A stretch of DNA of 28,065 nucleotides. Source: Pseudomonadota bacterium (lineage in GTDB: Bacteria; Pseudomonadota; Alphaproteobacteria; Caulobacterales; Caulobacteraceae). Below are positions 15,803-23,520 of this stretch, one piece after another; positions within the stretch are counted from its first letter, which is position 1, and each line of letters starts with the position of its first letter. The translations under genes and the position numbers were made by a program. Location: the NCBI GenBank assembly GCA_023451375.1, contig JAEXZS010000079.1, positions 1-28,065 on the forward strand, in the 5' to 3' direction. The notes beneath the pieces are model-generated. The model saw only the letters and a program-made list of their open reading frames with translations. It was not told where the DNA came from and made no database searches.

Positions 15803-17028
15803 GCGGGGTCCTTGAAGCGGTCGGCGATACGGGCCGCCAAGCGGCGGGCTATGGCGGTCTTGGACTGGCGCGGCCAGGCCTCGGCGCCCGAGGCCGTGAC
15901 CAGGAGGACGGTGTTGCCGTCCGAGCCGAACACCTCGTCCGAGACGTCGTTGCCGACGATCCAGTCGCAGCCCTTGCGCGACAGCTTGGCCCGGGCGTTG
16001 GCTTCCAGGTCGCTGGTCTCGGCGGCGAAGCCGATCACCAGCGTCGGCCGGTTCGGCCCCGGCGCGGCGATCCCGGCCAGGATGTCGGGGTTCTCGATCA
16101 GGGCCAAGGTCGGCGGGCCGCCCGGACCCTTCTTGATCTTGCCGCCGGCGACGGTGTCGATGCGCCAGTCGGCGACGGCGGCCGACAGCACGGCGATGTC
16201 GGCGGGCAGGCTCGCTTGCGTCGCCTTCTGCATCTCCAGCGCGCTCTCGACATCGACGCGCGTCACCCCGGGCGGCGCGCCCAGCGCCGTGGGGCCGGAC
16301 ACCAGCGTCACCGCGCAGCCCAGCTCGGCCAGGGCGGCGGCGATGGCGTAGCCCTGCTTGCCGCTGGAGCGGTTGGTCAGGCCGCGCACGGGATCGATGG
16401 GTTCGAACGTCGGGCCGGCGGTGACCACCGCCTTGCGCCCCGTCAGCGGCCGCCCGGCGGCGCCGATCATCAGGCCCTCGATCGCCTCCAGGATCGCGGC
16501 CGGCTCGGCCATCCGGCCGGGTCCGTATTCCCCGCAGGCCATCTCGCCTTCGTCCGGCCCGACCACGGCGACGCCGTGGAAGCCGTCGAAGGCCTTCAGC
16601 CGCTCGACATTGGCCTGGACCGCCGGGTGCAGCCACATGCGCACGTTCATCGCCGGGGCCAGCAGCACCCGCTTGTCGGTGGCGATCAGGGTGGTGGAGG
16701 CCAGATCGTCGGCGAGCCCGTTCGCCGCCTTGGCGATCAGCCCGGCCGTGGCCGGAGCCACGACCACCAGGTCGGCCCAGCGCGACAGCTCGATATGGCC
16801 CATCGTCGTCTCTTCCTCGGGATGGAACAGCCCCGAGCGCACCGGATGGCCGCTGAGCGCCGCCAGCGACAGCGGCGTGACGAACTGCGCGCCGGACTCC
16901 GTCAGGATCACCCGCGTCTCGCCGCCCGCCTTGGCGATCAGCCGCACCAGCTCCAGCGCCTTGTAGGCGGCGATGCCGCCGCCGACGATCAGCAGCACCT
17001 TGCGGTTCGAGAGCGGGCGCATGTCCAT
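15799..17028 (-). CDS. coaBC: bifunctional phosphopantothenoylcysteine decarboxylase / phosphopantothenate-cysteine ligase
   Basis: The 409-residue enzyme performs two successive steps of coenzyme A synthesis. The N-terminal CoaC flavoprotein has LIVGGGIAAYK (13-23), the catalytic His78 in TMGHIELSRWAD, the substrate clamp PAMNVRMW (125-132) and Cys165 in GEMACGEYGPGRM. The C-terminal CoaB ligase begins near 197 with VVTAGPTFEPIDPVRGLTNR and contains the KIKKG motif. M3 (17022) has better spacing to the AGGGG site and may be the true start. It shares ATGA with dut downstream; coaBC-dut linkage is widespread in bacteria. A GAAC-N7-GAAC direct repeat lies 48 bases upstream of the start. Confidence 0.96.
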   Translation of the reverse strand: MDMRPLSNRKVLLIVGGGIAAYKALELVRLIAKAGGETRVILTESGAQFVTPLSLAALSGHPVRSGLFHPEEETTMGHIELSRWADLVVVAPATAGLIAKAANGLADDLASTTLIATDKRVLLAPAMNVRMWLHPAVQANVERLKAFDGFHGVAVVGPDEGEMACGEYGPGRMAEPAAILEAIEGLMIGAAGRPLTGRKAVVTAGPTFEPIDPVRGLTNRSSGKQGYAIAAALAELGCAVTLVSGPTALGAPPGVTRVDVESALEMQKATQASLPADIAVLSAAVADWRIDTVAGGKIKKGPGGPPTLALIENPDILAGIAAPGPNRPTLVIGFAAETSDLEANARAKLSRKGCDWIVGNDVSDEVFGSDGNTVLLVTASGAEAWPRQSKTAIARRLAARIADRFKDPA

Positions 17029-17075
17029 GCCCCTGCTCTAGCCGCCCCTCATGACGCCGTCGAGACGCACAAAGG

Positions 17076-17090
17076 GAACATTGCAGGAAC
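17076..17090. promoter_or_regulatory. candidate LexA (SOS) box, GAAC-N7-GAAC
   Basis: The sequence GAACATTGCAGGAAC (GTTC-N7-GTTC on the minus strand) matches the direct-repeat LexA operator described for alphaproteobacteria including Caulobacter. It sits midway in the 110-base divergent gap, 48 bases before the coaBC ATG and 48 bases before the lipoprotein ATG. On the minus strand a TTGATT hexamer lies just upstream, so the box would fall in the promoter spacer. The match is exact; one eight-base match could still be chance. Confidence 0.5.
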
Positions 17091-17138
17091 AATCAAGTTG
17101 TGCTTTCGTCCCGCCCAGCGGGTAGTGGAGGGAGAGAC

Positions 17139-17639
17139 ATGAACACGCTTAAGACGGGAACGGCCGCGCTGGCGGCCGTGGGAATGCTGGCGCTTGGCGC
17201 GTGCGACAACGCCTCGGCGGTGGAGACGCGGGAGCGGGCGGCGGTGGAGACGGCGCGGCCGGCGGGACCGCCCTCATCGCCGACGGATGCCGTGGCTGCG
17301 GAGGCCAAGCCGGTGCTGACCGCCAGCCGAAGCGAGACGGTCGACGCCAAGGTCGCCCGCCTGTACCAGCGCAACGGCGCCGATTTCGGAGCAAAGTCGG
17401 CCGAGGACTATCTGGCCAAGGTCATGGATTTCACGACCAAGACGCCCGCCGGGACCGAGACGATCAAGCGGCCGAACGGCGACACCCTGCTCTATCAGGC
17501 GGCCACCAACACCTTCGCCGTGGTAGACCGGGACGGGGTGCCGCGCACCATGTTCAAGCCGACGACGGGCGCCGCCTACTGGGCCGAGCAGAAGGCGCGG
17601 GCGCCGACCTTCGGTCAGCGACGCGGCGCCGAGGGCTGA
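17139..17639 (+). CDS. putative lipoprotein of unknown function, 166 aa
   Basis: The product begins with a lipoprotein signal peptide (MNTLKTGTAALAAVGMLALG) followed by ACDN, a good lipobox (LGAC). Asp at +2 after Cys is the inner-membrane retention signal in E. coli; whether it acts so here is unknown. A low-complexity Ala/Pro/Glu stretch (25-60) leads to a small soluble domain (about 65-150) with VDAKVARLYQRNGADFGAKS and KRPNGDTLLYQAATNTFAVV, then a basic tail. The domain resembles short beta-rich modules with a D-G-x-x-R-T strand pair, but I do not recognise a family. The start is supported by a GGAGGGAGAGAC site directly before the ATG; an in-frame ATG at 17100 lacks one. Divergent from coaBC and next to the candidate SOS box. 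Confidence 0.8.
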   Translation: MNTLKTGTAALAAVGMLALGACDNASAVETRERAAVETARPAGPPSSPTDAVAAEAKPVLTASRSETVDAKVARLYQRNGADFGAKSAEDYLAKVMDFTTKTPAGTETIKRPNGDTLLYQAATNTFAVVDRDGVPRTMFKPTTGAAYWAEQKARAPTFGQRRGAEG

Positions 17640-17727
17640 TCGACGGCCCGATCCACGGCCCAATCGACGGCGGGAACAGGCTGCTATAGAGGCGGGGTTC
17701 GACAGACCTGATTTCGGGACCCGCCTG

Positions 17728-18597
17728 ATGGCCGCCACCCCTGCCCCCGCCTTCGATGCGCCGCCGCTGAAAACCGCCCTGATCTACGACTTCGACGGGA
17801 CGCTGGCGCGCGGCAACATGCAGGAGGTCAGTTTCATCCCCTCCGTGGGCATGGGCATCGGCGACTTCTGGGAGGAGGCCGAGCGCCTGACCAAGGAGGC
17901 CGACGGCGACGGCATCCTGATGTACATGCAGCTGATGCTGCACCATGCGCGGCAGAACGGCCGGCCGGTGACGCGCGAGACCCTGCGCGATCACGGCCGC
18001 GAGGTGGCCTTGTTCGAAGGCCTGAAGGACCTGAGCTGGTTCGAGCGGATGAACGCCTTCGGAGCGCGGTACAATCTCGATATCGAGCACTACATCGTCT
18101 CCGCCGGTCTGGAGGAGATGATCGAGGGCACGCCGATCCGGCCGGCCCTGACCCACGTCTTCGCCTCCCACTATGTCTATGACGACAAGGGCGAGGCCGC
18201 CTGGCCGGCGGTGGGCGTCAACTACACCACCAAGACCCAGTACCTGTTCCGCATCAACAAGGGCGTCCGGAACCACTGGGAGCATGAGCGCATCAACCAC
18301 TTCATCCCCGACGACGAGCGGCCGGTGCCGTTCGAGCGGATGATCTTCATCGGCGACGGCGACACCGACGTGCCGACCATGAAGATGATGCACACCAAGG
18401 GCGGCTTCTCCATCGCCGTCTACGATCCGCGATCGAACGAGCGGGATCAGAAGAAGGTCTACAGCCTGATCTCCGAGGACCGGGTCAACTTCGTCGCCGC
18501 CGCCGACTATCGCGAGGGCTCGGCGCTGGACCTGATCGTCAAGGGCCTGATCGGCCGCATAGCCATCACCGCCGGGACCATGCCGGCCGGCGTCTGA
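17728..18597 (+). CDS. HAD-superfamily hydrolase (phosphatase-like)
   Basis: The 289-residue soluble enzyme has the HAD motifs in order: motif I DFDGT (21-25, nucleophile Asp21 and acid Asp23), motif II IVSAG (Ser125), a motif III Lys near TTKTQYLF (about 169), and motif IV IGDGDTDVPTMK (208-219). The helical cap between motifs I and II (about 30-115) places it near the phosphoserine-phosphatase-like class. Such enzymes hydrolyse small phosphorylated metabolites; the substrate cannot be told. Annotated homologues usually carry only the name haloacid dehalogenase-like hydrolase. The 88-base upstream gap holds direct repeats of CGACGG/CCGAT type but no clear promoter. Its stop is three bases from the convergent zapE stop. 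Confidence 0.9.
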   Translation: MAATPAPAFDAPPLKTALIYDFDGTLARGNMQEVSFIPSVGMGIGDFWEEAERLTKEADGDGILMYMQLMLHHARQNGRPVTRETLRDHGREVALFEGLKDLSWFERMNAFGARYNLDIEHYIVSAGLEEMIEGTPIRPALTHVFASHYVYDDKGEAAWPAVGVNYTTKTQYLFRINKGVRNHWEHERINHFIPDDERPVPFERMIFIGDGDTDVPTMKMMHTKGGFSIAVYDPRSNERDQKKVYSLISEDRVNFVAAADYREGSALDLIVKGLIGRIAITAGTMPAGV

Positions 18598-18600
18598 GCC

Positions 18601-19698
18601 TCAGTCGTCCTCGCGTCCGTGACCCAGCCAGTCCTGGCTCTGCATCTCGTTGAAGCGGGACACCGTGCGCTCGAACTCGAAGGCGCCGACGCCTTCGGTG
18701 TAGAGGACCTCCGGCCGGGCGGCGGCCAGCACGATCAGCCGGGTCTTCGCCTCGTAGAGCGCGTCGATCAGCGTCACCAGACGGCGCGCCTCGTGGTGAT
18801 TGGCCGGCCCGAGGATCGGCACGTCCTCCAGGAACAGGGTGTGGAAGCGCCTGGCGATCGCCAGATAGTCCTGCGGCCCCAGCGGCCGGCCGCACAGCTC
18901 GGCGAAGGTCGCGCGGGCCATGGAGCCGACGGTGCGGTCGATCGTCACCTCGCGCCCCAGCACCGCCAGATGCGCCGGCTCCTCCGGCTCCCCGCCCTTC
19001 AGTTCCCGCCACAGGGTCTCGAAGGCGGCGCGCTCCTCGGGCGTGTGCCACACCCGCGCCGAGCGCATCCGGTCCAGCCGCCAGTCGCGGGCGCCCGTGG
19101 TCTCCACCACCTCGCAACGCGCCCGGATGATGTCGATGAAGGGGAGGAAGAGTTGGCGGTTGATGCCGTTCTTGTAGAGGTCCCCCGGCGCGCGGTTGGA
19201 GGTCACGGCCAGCACCACCTTCTCCTCGAACAGCGCCTCGAACAGCCGCCCCAGGATCATGGCGTCGGCGATGTCGGTCACCTGCAGCTCGTCGAAGCAC
19301 AGCAGCCGCGCCTCCGAGGCGATCAGCCGGGCGACCGGCGGGATGGGATCGTCGCCCCGGTGGGTTCCGAAGACGGCCCTGCGCGCCCTGGCGTCGCCGT
19401 CGCGCCATTGCCGCACCAGGTCATGGACGCGGGCCATGAAGGCGTGGAAATGGGCGCGCCGCTTCCGGGGCTCGGGCGTCGCGGAATAGAACAGGTCCAT
19501 CAGCATGGACTTGCCGCGTCCCGGCGGCCCCCAGAGATAGACGCCCCTCACCTCGGGCGCGCGCCCGAACAGACCCCTTTTCGCCAGGTCGGTCTCCAGC
19601 CGCTCCAGCGCCGCGATCACCTGCTCCTGCGCGGGATCGGGCGTCAGCACGCCCTCTTCCACGCGGATGTCGTAGGCGTTGCGGATACGGGAGGTCAT
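18601..19698 (-). CDS. zapE: cell division protein ZapE (AFG1-like ATPase)
   Basis: The 365-residue P-loop ATPase has Walker A GPPGRGKS (57-64) and Walker B LLCFDELQVTDIADAM (132-147; Asp136, Glu137). AHFHAFMARVHD and TSNRAPGDLYKNGINRQLFL are characteristic of the ZapE/AFG1 family. In E. coli ZapE is linked to Z-ring constriction; mitochondrial AFG1/LACE1 acts in protein quality control. The exact role in alphaproteobacteria is less clear. The length matches the family. No good ribosome-binding site is visible before the ATG. It is divergent from asd across 113 bases that hold GCGAA/TTCGC (19725-19744) and GATGTG/CACATC (19764-19781) inverted repeats. Confidence 0.94.
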   Translation of the reverse strand: MTSRIRNAYDIRVEEGVLTPDPAQEQVIAALERLETDLAKRGLFGRAPEVRGVYLWGPPGRGKSMLMDLFYSATPEPRKRRAHFHAFMARVHDLVRQWRDGDARARRAVFGTHRGDDPIPPVARLIASEARLLCFDELQVTDIADAMILGRLFEALFEEKVVLAVTSNRAPGDLYKNGINRQLFLPFIDIIRARCEVVETTGARDWRLDRMRSARVWHTPEERAAFETLWRELKGGEPEEPAHLAVLGREVTIDRTVGSMARATFAELCGRPLGPQDYLAIARRFHTLFLEDVPILGPANHHEARRLVTLIDALYEAKTRLIVLAAARPEVLYTEGVGAFEFERTVSRFNEMQSQDWLGHGREDD

Positions 19699-19811
19699 GG
19701 CAGCGCTGCTTAAAGCCCCCCGCAGCGAAAAGCGATTGCTTCGCGACGGCGAACGCCTAAGTGGATGTGCCGCGCCACATCGGGCGCGCTTTCCGTCAAC
19801 AGGACAGGATC

Positions 19812-20858
19812 ATGGGTTATCGCGTCGCGATCGTCGGGGCCACGGGCAATGTGGGCCGCGAGATGCTGAACATCCTCGAGGAAGTGAACTTCCCCGTGGA
19901 CGAGCTGCACGCCATCGCCTCGCGAAAATCCAAGGGCGTCGAGGTGTCCTTCGGCGACAAGACGGTCAAGTGCCAGGACATCGAGCAGTTCGACTTCTCC
20001 AAGGTCGACATCGTGCTGATGTCGGCGGGCGGGACCGTGTCGAAGGAATGGTCCGAGAAGATCGGCAAGGCCGGTCCCATCGTGATCGACAACTCCTCGG
20101 CCTTCCGCAAGGACCCGGACGTGCCGCTGATCGTGCCCGAGGTGAACCCCGACGCGGTCAAGGACGCCAGGAAGAAGAACATCATCGCCAACCCCAACTG
20201 CTCGACGGCCCAGCTGGTCGTGGCGCTGAAGCCGCTGCACGACGCGGCGAAGATCAAGCGGGCGGTGGTGTCGACCTATCAGTCGGTCTCCGGCGCCGGC
20301 AAGGAAGGCATGGACGAGCTGTGGAACCAGACCAAGGCCATTTACGGCCTGGGCGACGCGCGTCCGAAGAAGTTCCCCAAGCAGATCGCCTTCAACGTCA
20401 TCCCCTACATCGGATCGTTCCGCGACGACGGCTACACCGACGAGGAGGCCAAGATGTGGGACGAGACGCACAAGATGCTTGATCCGGACATCAAGCTGAC
20501 GGTGACCTGCGTCCGGGTGCCGGTCTTCGTCGGTCACTCAGAGGCTGTGACGGTCGAGTTCGACCGGCCGATCGAGCCGGACGAGGCCCGCGCCATCCTG
20601 CGCGAGGCGCCCGGCGTGCTGGTCGTCGATAAGCAGGAGCACGACGGCTACATTACCCCGGTCGACGCCGCGGGCGAGTTCGCGGTCTACGTCAGCCGCA
20701 TCCGCAAGGACCCCACGGTCGAGAACGGCCTGAGCTTCTGGGTGGTGTCGGACAACCTGCGCAAGGGCGCCGCCCTGAACGCGGTCCAGATCGCCCAGCT
20801 GCTGGACGAGACCGGAACGATCAAGTCCTCGACCGGCTATCGCACCCTGACGGTGTGA
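19812..20858 (+). CDS. asd: aspartate-semialdehyde dehydrogenase
   Basis: The 348-residue NADP-dependent enzyme converts aspartyl phosphate to aspartate semialdehyde, the branch point to lysine, diaminopimelate, threonine and methionine. The NADP motif is VAIVGATGNVGREML; the active-site Cys130 is in ANPNCSTAQLV, and the general base is His242 in VPVFVGHSEAV. The ATG at 19812 follows an AGGACAGGA site and places the Rossmann strand at the very N-terminus as expected; an earlier in-frame ATG at 19761 would add 17 unrelated residues. No riboswitch-like structure was seen upstream. Confidence 0.96.
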   Translation: MGYRVAIVGATGNVGREMLNILEEVNFPVDELHAIASRKSKGVEVSFGDKTVKCQDIEQFDFSKVDIVLMSAGGTVSKEWSEKIGKAGPIVIDNSSAFRKDPDVPLIVPEVNPDAVKDARKKNIIANPNCSTAQLVVALKPLHDAAKIKRAVVSTYQSVSGAGKEGMDELWNQTKAIYGLGDARPKKFPKQIAFNVIPYIGSFRDDGYTDEEAKMWDETHKMLDPDIKLTVTCVRVPVFVGHSEAVTVEFDRPIEPDEARAILREAPGVLVVDKQEHDGYITPVDAAGEFAVYVSRIRKDPTVENGLSFWVVSDNLRKGAALNAVQIAQLLDETGTIKSSTGYRTLTV

Positions 20859-20868
20859 CGCCCACACG

Positions 20869-20897
20869 CCGCCGGGCGGGCTCCCCTCGCCCGGCGG
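20869..20897 (+). terminator. hairpin between asd and rarD (possible weak terminator)
   Basis: Perfect 10-bp arms CCGCCGGGCG (20869-20878) and CGCCCGGCGG (20888-20897) enclose a 9-base loop, 10 bases after the asd stop. No T-run follows; instead an AAGGA site for rarD comes next. It may reduce read-through or stabilise the upstream mRNA rather than end transcription fully. Confidence 0.45.
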
Positions 20898-20912
20898 ACA
20901 AGGATCCTGGCC

Positions 20913-21845
20913 ATGTCTTCGACGCCAGCCGCCGCCGGGGCCGACCCCCGCGCGGTCGCGACCGCCATCGCCTGCTACACCCTGTGGGGGATGCTGCCGC
21001 TGCTGTTCATGGCGATGGCGGCGCACGGCTTCGCCGCGCCCGAGATCCTGGCGCACCGCGCGGTCTGGTCGGTGTTCGTCGCGGGGCTGTTCCTGCTACT
21101 GGCCGGCCAGTGGGGCGAGGCGCGCGCCGTGCTGGCCCAGCCGCGCACCTTCGGATGGCTGGTGCTGTCGGCGGTGATGATCGCCACGAACTGGAGCCTC
21201 TACGTCTACGCCACGACGCACCACGCGACACTGGAGGCGAGCCTGGGCTACTACATCAACCCGCTGCTCAACATGGCGGCGGGGGCGGTGCTGTTCCGCG
21301 AGCGGATCGATCGGCTGAGCGGGGCCGCCATAGCCCTGGCGGCGGTCGGCGTGGCGATCCAGACCGTGGTGCTGGGCCATGTGCCGATCATCGGCCTGAC
21401 GCTGGCGATCACCTTCTGCGCCTATGCGGTGATCCGCAAGCGGGTGCCGGCCTCGGCGCAGACGGGGCTGTTCGTCGAGTGCCTGGTGCTGCTGCCGGTC
21501 GGTGCGATCTTCCTGGCGTGGCTGGCGACGCATGGGCAGGCGGTGGGCTTCTCCTCGCCGGCCGGACTGGCCTGGGCGCTGGTCAACGGCCCGGCGACGG
21601 TGATCCCGCTGGTCCTGTTCGCCTGGTCGGCGCGGCGGCTGCCGCTGTCGACGGTGGGCTTCATCCAGTTCCTGGCGCCGACGCTGCAGTTCGCCTGCGG
21701 CGTCTGGGCGGGCGAGGCGCTGACGCCGCTGCGGGTCGCCTCCTTCGTCTTCATCTGGGCCGGGGCCGGCGTCTTCGCCCTGGCGGCCTTCCGGCGCAGC
21801 CGGGCGGCGCGGCAGGCGATCCGCGAGACGGCCGAGCCCGCCTAG
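20913..21845 (+). CDS. rarD: EamA-family transporter RarD
   Basis: The 310-residue inner-membrane protein has about ten hydrophobic segments and the two EamA repeats. RarD signatures are CYTLWGMLPLLFMAM near the N-terminus, EILAHRAVWSVFVAG, NWSLYVYATTHHATLEASLG, YYINPLLNMAAGAVLFRERI and STVGFIQFLAPTLQFACGVW. Rar stands for a reported chloramphenicol-resistance link, but these proteins are drug/metabolite superfamily carriers whose substrate is generally unknown. AAGGA lies 10 bases before the ATG. Its TAG stop overlaps the stop of the convergent serine hydrolase gene on the other strand. Confidence 0.92.
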   Translation: MSSTPAAAGADPRAVATAIACYTLWGMLPLLFMAMAAHGFAAPEILAHRAVWSVFVAGLFLLLAGQWGEARAVLAQPRTFGWLVLSAVMIATNWSLYVYATTHHATLEASLGYYINPLLNMAAGAVLFRERIDRLSGAAIALAAVGVAIQTVVLGHVPIIGLTLAITFCAYAVIRKRVPASAQTGLFVECLVLLPVGAIFLAWLATHGQAVGFSSPAGLAWALVNGPATVIPLVLFAWSARRLPLSTVGFIQFLAPTLQFACGVWAGEALTPLRVASFVFIWAGAGVFALAAFRRSRAARQAIRETAEPA

Positions 21846-22975
21846 AGCGCGGCGTACAGCGCCTCCAGCAGGCGCAGGGCGCGGGGGTCGCCGATCAGAT
21901 GGGGCGACTGGCGCGTCATCACGTAGGCGGCGGACAGGCGGCGTGACGGATCGGCCATGGCCATGGAGCCGCCCCAGCCGTAATGGCCCAGCGACGGGCC
22001 GGGGCCGAAGACGTTCAGCCCGTCGTTGCGCATCAGGCCGGCCGCCCAGCTGATGGTGTAGGGCAGCACCCTGTCCGGGCCGTGGATGCGTTCGCGGGTC
22101 AGCTGCGCCAGGGTGGCGTCCGACAGCACCTGGCGGGCGCCCAGCCGACCGCCGTTGGCGACCACGCCCATGATCCGCGCCAGGCCCAGGGCCGTGCCGT
22201 GCAGGTTGGCGGACGGGATCTCCATCCTGCGCCATTCGCTGGAGCCGCGTCCGCCCGGGGCCGAGCCCCGGTCGAGGAAGGCGGCCTGTTTGATCGGATC
22301 GATGGCGCCGAGGCTGGGGGCGGCCGTGGGCTTGCGCATCTGCGCCACCCGGTGATGTTCGGCCTCGGGCAGGCCGATCCACAGGTCGAGGTCGGGGAAG
22401 TCCTCGCGCAGGGCCTGGCCCATGGTTCGGCCCGTGACGCGGTGGAACAGCTCGTTGGCCAGGTAGCCGACGGTGATCGGGTGATAGCCCGAGGCCGAGC
22501 CCGGCGCCCACATCGGGGCCTGGGCCGCCAGCCGGGCCACCACGGCGGGGGCGTCGAACCACAGGGCCGGATCGACGGCCTGGGAGAAGCCCGGCAGGCC
22601 GGACTGGTGGCTCATCAACTGGGCGACGGTGACGTCCTGCTTCCCCGCGGCCGCGAACGCCGGCCAGACCGAGGCGACCGTCTGGTCGTAGGACAGTTTG
22701 CCCGCCTCGACCGCCGTGGCGATCAGCAGGGCCATGACCGCCTTGCCGGTCGAGAAGACCGGGGTCAGGGTCGTCTCGGCGAACGGCTGTGTCCGCGCCG
22801 CATCGGCGTGGCCTGCCCACAGGTCGATGACCGGCCGGCCCTCGATCAGCACGCTGAACCGCGCCGCCTGCTCGTTCAGCCCCTCGGGCGCGTCGGTGAA
22901 GTTGGCGGCGAAGGCGTCGCGGACGGCGGCGAAGCGCGGCTCGCAGGTTCCGTGGATGTCGATGGCGTCGGTCAT
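21842..22975 (-). CDS. beta-lactamase-fold serine hydrolase (EstB/class C-like)
   Basis: The 377-residue protein has the serine beta-lactamase/esterase triad: S75-T-G-K78 (VFSTGKAVMALLI), Tyr164 in ASGYHPITVGYL and HYGWGG (331-336) in place of KTG. MSHQSGLPGF (121-130) is typical of the family VIII esterase/LACT-2 group. There is no signal peptide, so it is probably cytoplasmic and an esterase or peptidase rather than a resistance beta-lactamase. The ATG is not preceded by a clear ribosome-binding site. Upstream lies a gene-free repeat region, which may carry its promoter. Confidence 0.9.
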   Translation of the reverse strand: MTDAIDIHGTCEPRFAAVRDAFAANFTDAPEGLNEQAARFSVLIEGRPVIDLWAGHADAARTQPFAETTLTPVFSTGKAVMALLIATAVEAGKLSYDQTVASVWPAFAAAGKQDVTVAQLMSHQSGLPGFSQAVDPALWFDAPAVVARLAAQAPMWAPGSASGYHPITVGYLANELFHRVTGRTMGQALREDFPDLDLWIGLPEAEHHRVAQMRKPTAAPSLGAIDPIKQAAFLDRGSAPGGRGSSEWRRMEIPSANLHGTALGLARIMGVVANGGRLGARQVLSDATLAQLTRERIHGPDRVLPYTISWAAGLMRNDGLNVFGPGPSLGHYGWGGSMAMADPSRRLSAAYVMTRQSPHLIGDPRALRLLEALYAAL

Positions 22976-23003
22976 GGGTTGGTCTTTAGCCGCTTGGCGG
23001 ATC

Positions 23004-23253
23004 GATTTCAGACCCTTGGGCCGAAAAAGGGAGTCTGAATGGTGTGAATCGTCTGAAATCGGGGGCGACTGGGATCGGGCCCTTGGCGTTTCAGGCTCGA
23101 GCGCGAAAACAGGGACTGAATGGTGCGAATAGTCTGAAATCCAGCGGCGCTGGAGCCTTGGCGCCGTCGGGCTCGTCCCAAGGGTGACGGGGATGGGACG
23201 ACGCCACGAGAAACAGGGTCTGAATAGTGTGAATGGTCTGAAAAGTCCGAAAT
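23004..23253. repeat. three-block array of 9-bp units (consensus GTSTGAATN)
   Basis: Block 1 is GTCTGAATG-GTGTGAATC-GTCTGAAAT (23033-23059). Block 2 is GACTGAATG-GTGCGAATA-GTCTGAAAT (23112-23138). Block 3 has four units, GTCTGAATA-GTGTGAATG-GTCTGAAAA-GTCCGAAAT (23218-23253). Each block is preceded by a related leader (GAAAAAGGGA, GAAAACAGGGA, GAAACAGGG). Block 1 is closed by a perfect 10-bp inverted repeat, GATTTCAGAC (23004-23013) with GTCTGAAATC (23051-23060). CCTTGG and GGCTCG phrases recur in the spacers, so the larger units (79 and 106 bases apart) look like diverged copies. Function is unknown. Confidence 0.85.
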
Positions 23254-23520
23254 GCGCCGGCGATGCGCGAGATGGCGGTCATGTCTTTCCCGCAGCTGGT
23301 CCGGGACGAGGTGATGATGGCATGGGCCGAAACCCGGGCGCGACGATTGTCCGACGGCGCCGCCAAGTGACGGAAATTGCTGGGTTAGGCGATCGCAAAT
23401 GGGAAGCTCGGGGTCGGCTGTGCGCCACGCCGCAGACCCGGACGGCCTTCCGTCGGAGCCGTCGTCACCGCGCCCTCTCGCAGCGCGAACGGCGTTAGGG
23501 CGCAGCGAGGCTGGGATCCC
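23254..23520. other. gene-free spacer with a palindromic repeat fragment
   Basis: No convincing gene is seen. The right part holds CGGACGGCCTTCCGTCGG (23439-23456), closely like CGGACGGTTCCGTCGG in the lpdV-dut repeat (15215-15230), and a 7-bp inverted repeat GCGCCCT (23470-23476) with AGGGCGC (23497-23503). This suggests a degenerate second member of that repeat family next to the end of the lipoprotein gene. Open frames on both strands here lack a credible start site or recognisable protein. Confidence 0.5.

Noticed and set aside
15803..17092. N-terminal extension of the dUTPase frame to 581 codons
   Set aside because: The extension is the wrong frame of coaBC and is Arg/Gly-rich; the dUTPase starts at 15802 with a ribosome-binding site and normal family length.
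23004..23253. CRISPR array
   Set aside because: The repeated units are 9-mers in contiguous blocks, not 25-40 bp repeats with equal-length unique spacers, and no cas gene is near.
23184..23498. A 104-codon plus-strand frame and a 91-codon minus-strand frame (23091-23366) in the repeat region
   Set aside because: Both run through repeat units, end in Arg-rich strings typical of translated intergenic repeats (RRHRALSQRERR), lack convincing ribosome-binding sites and show no domain.
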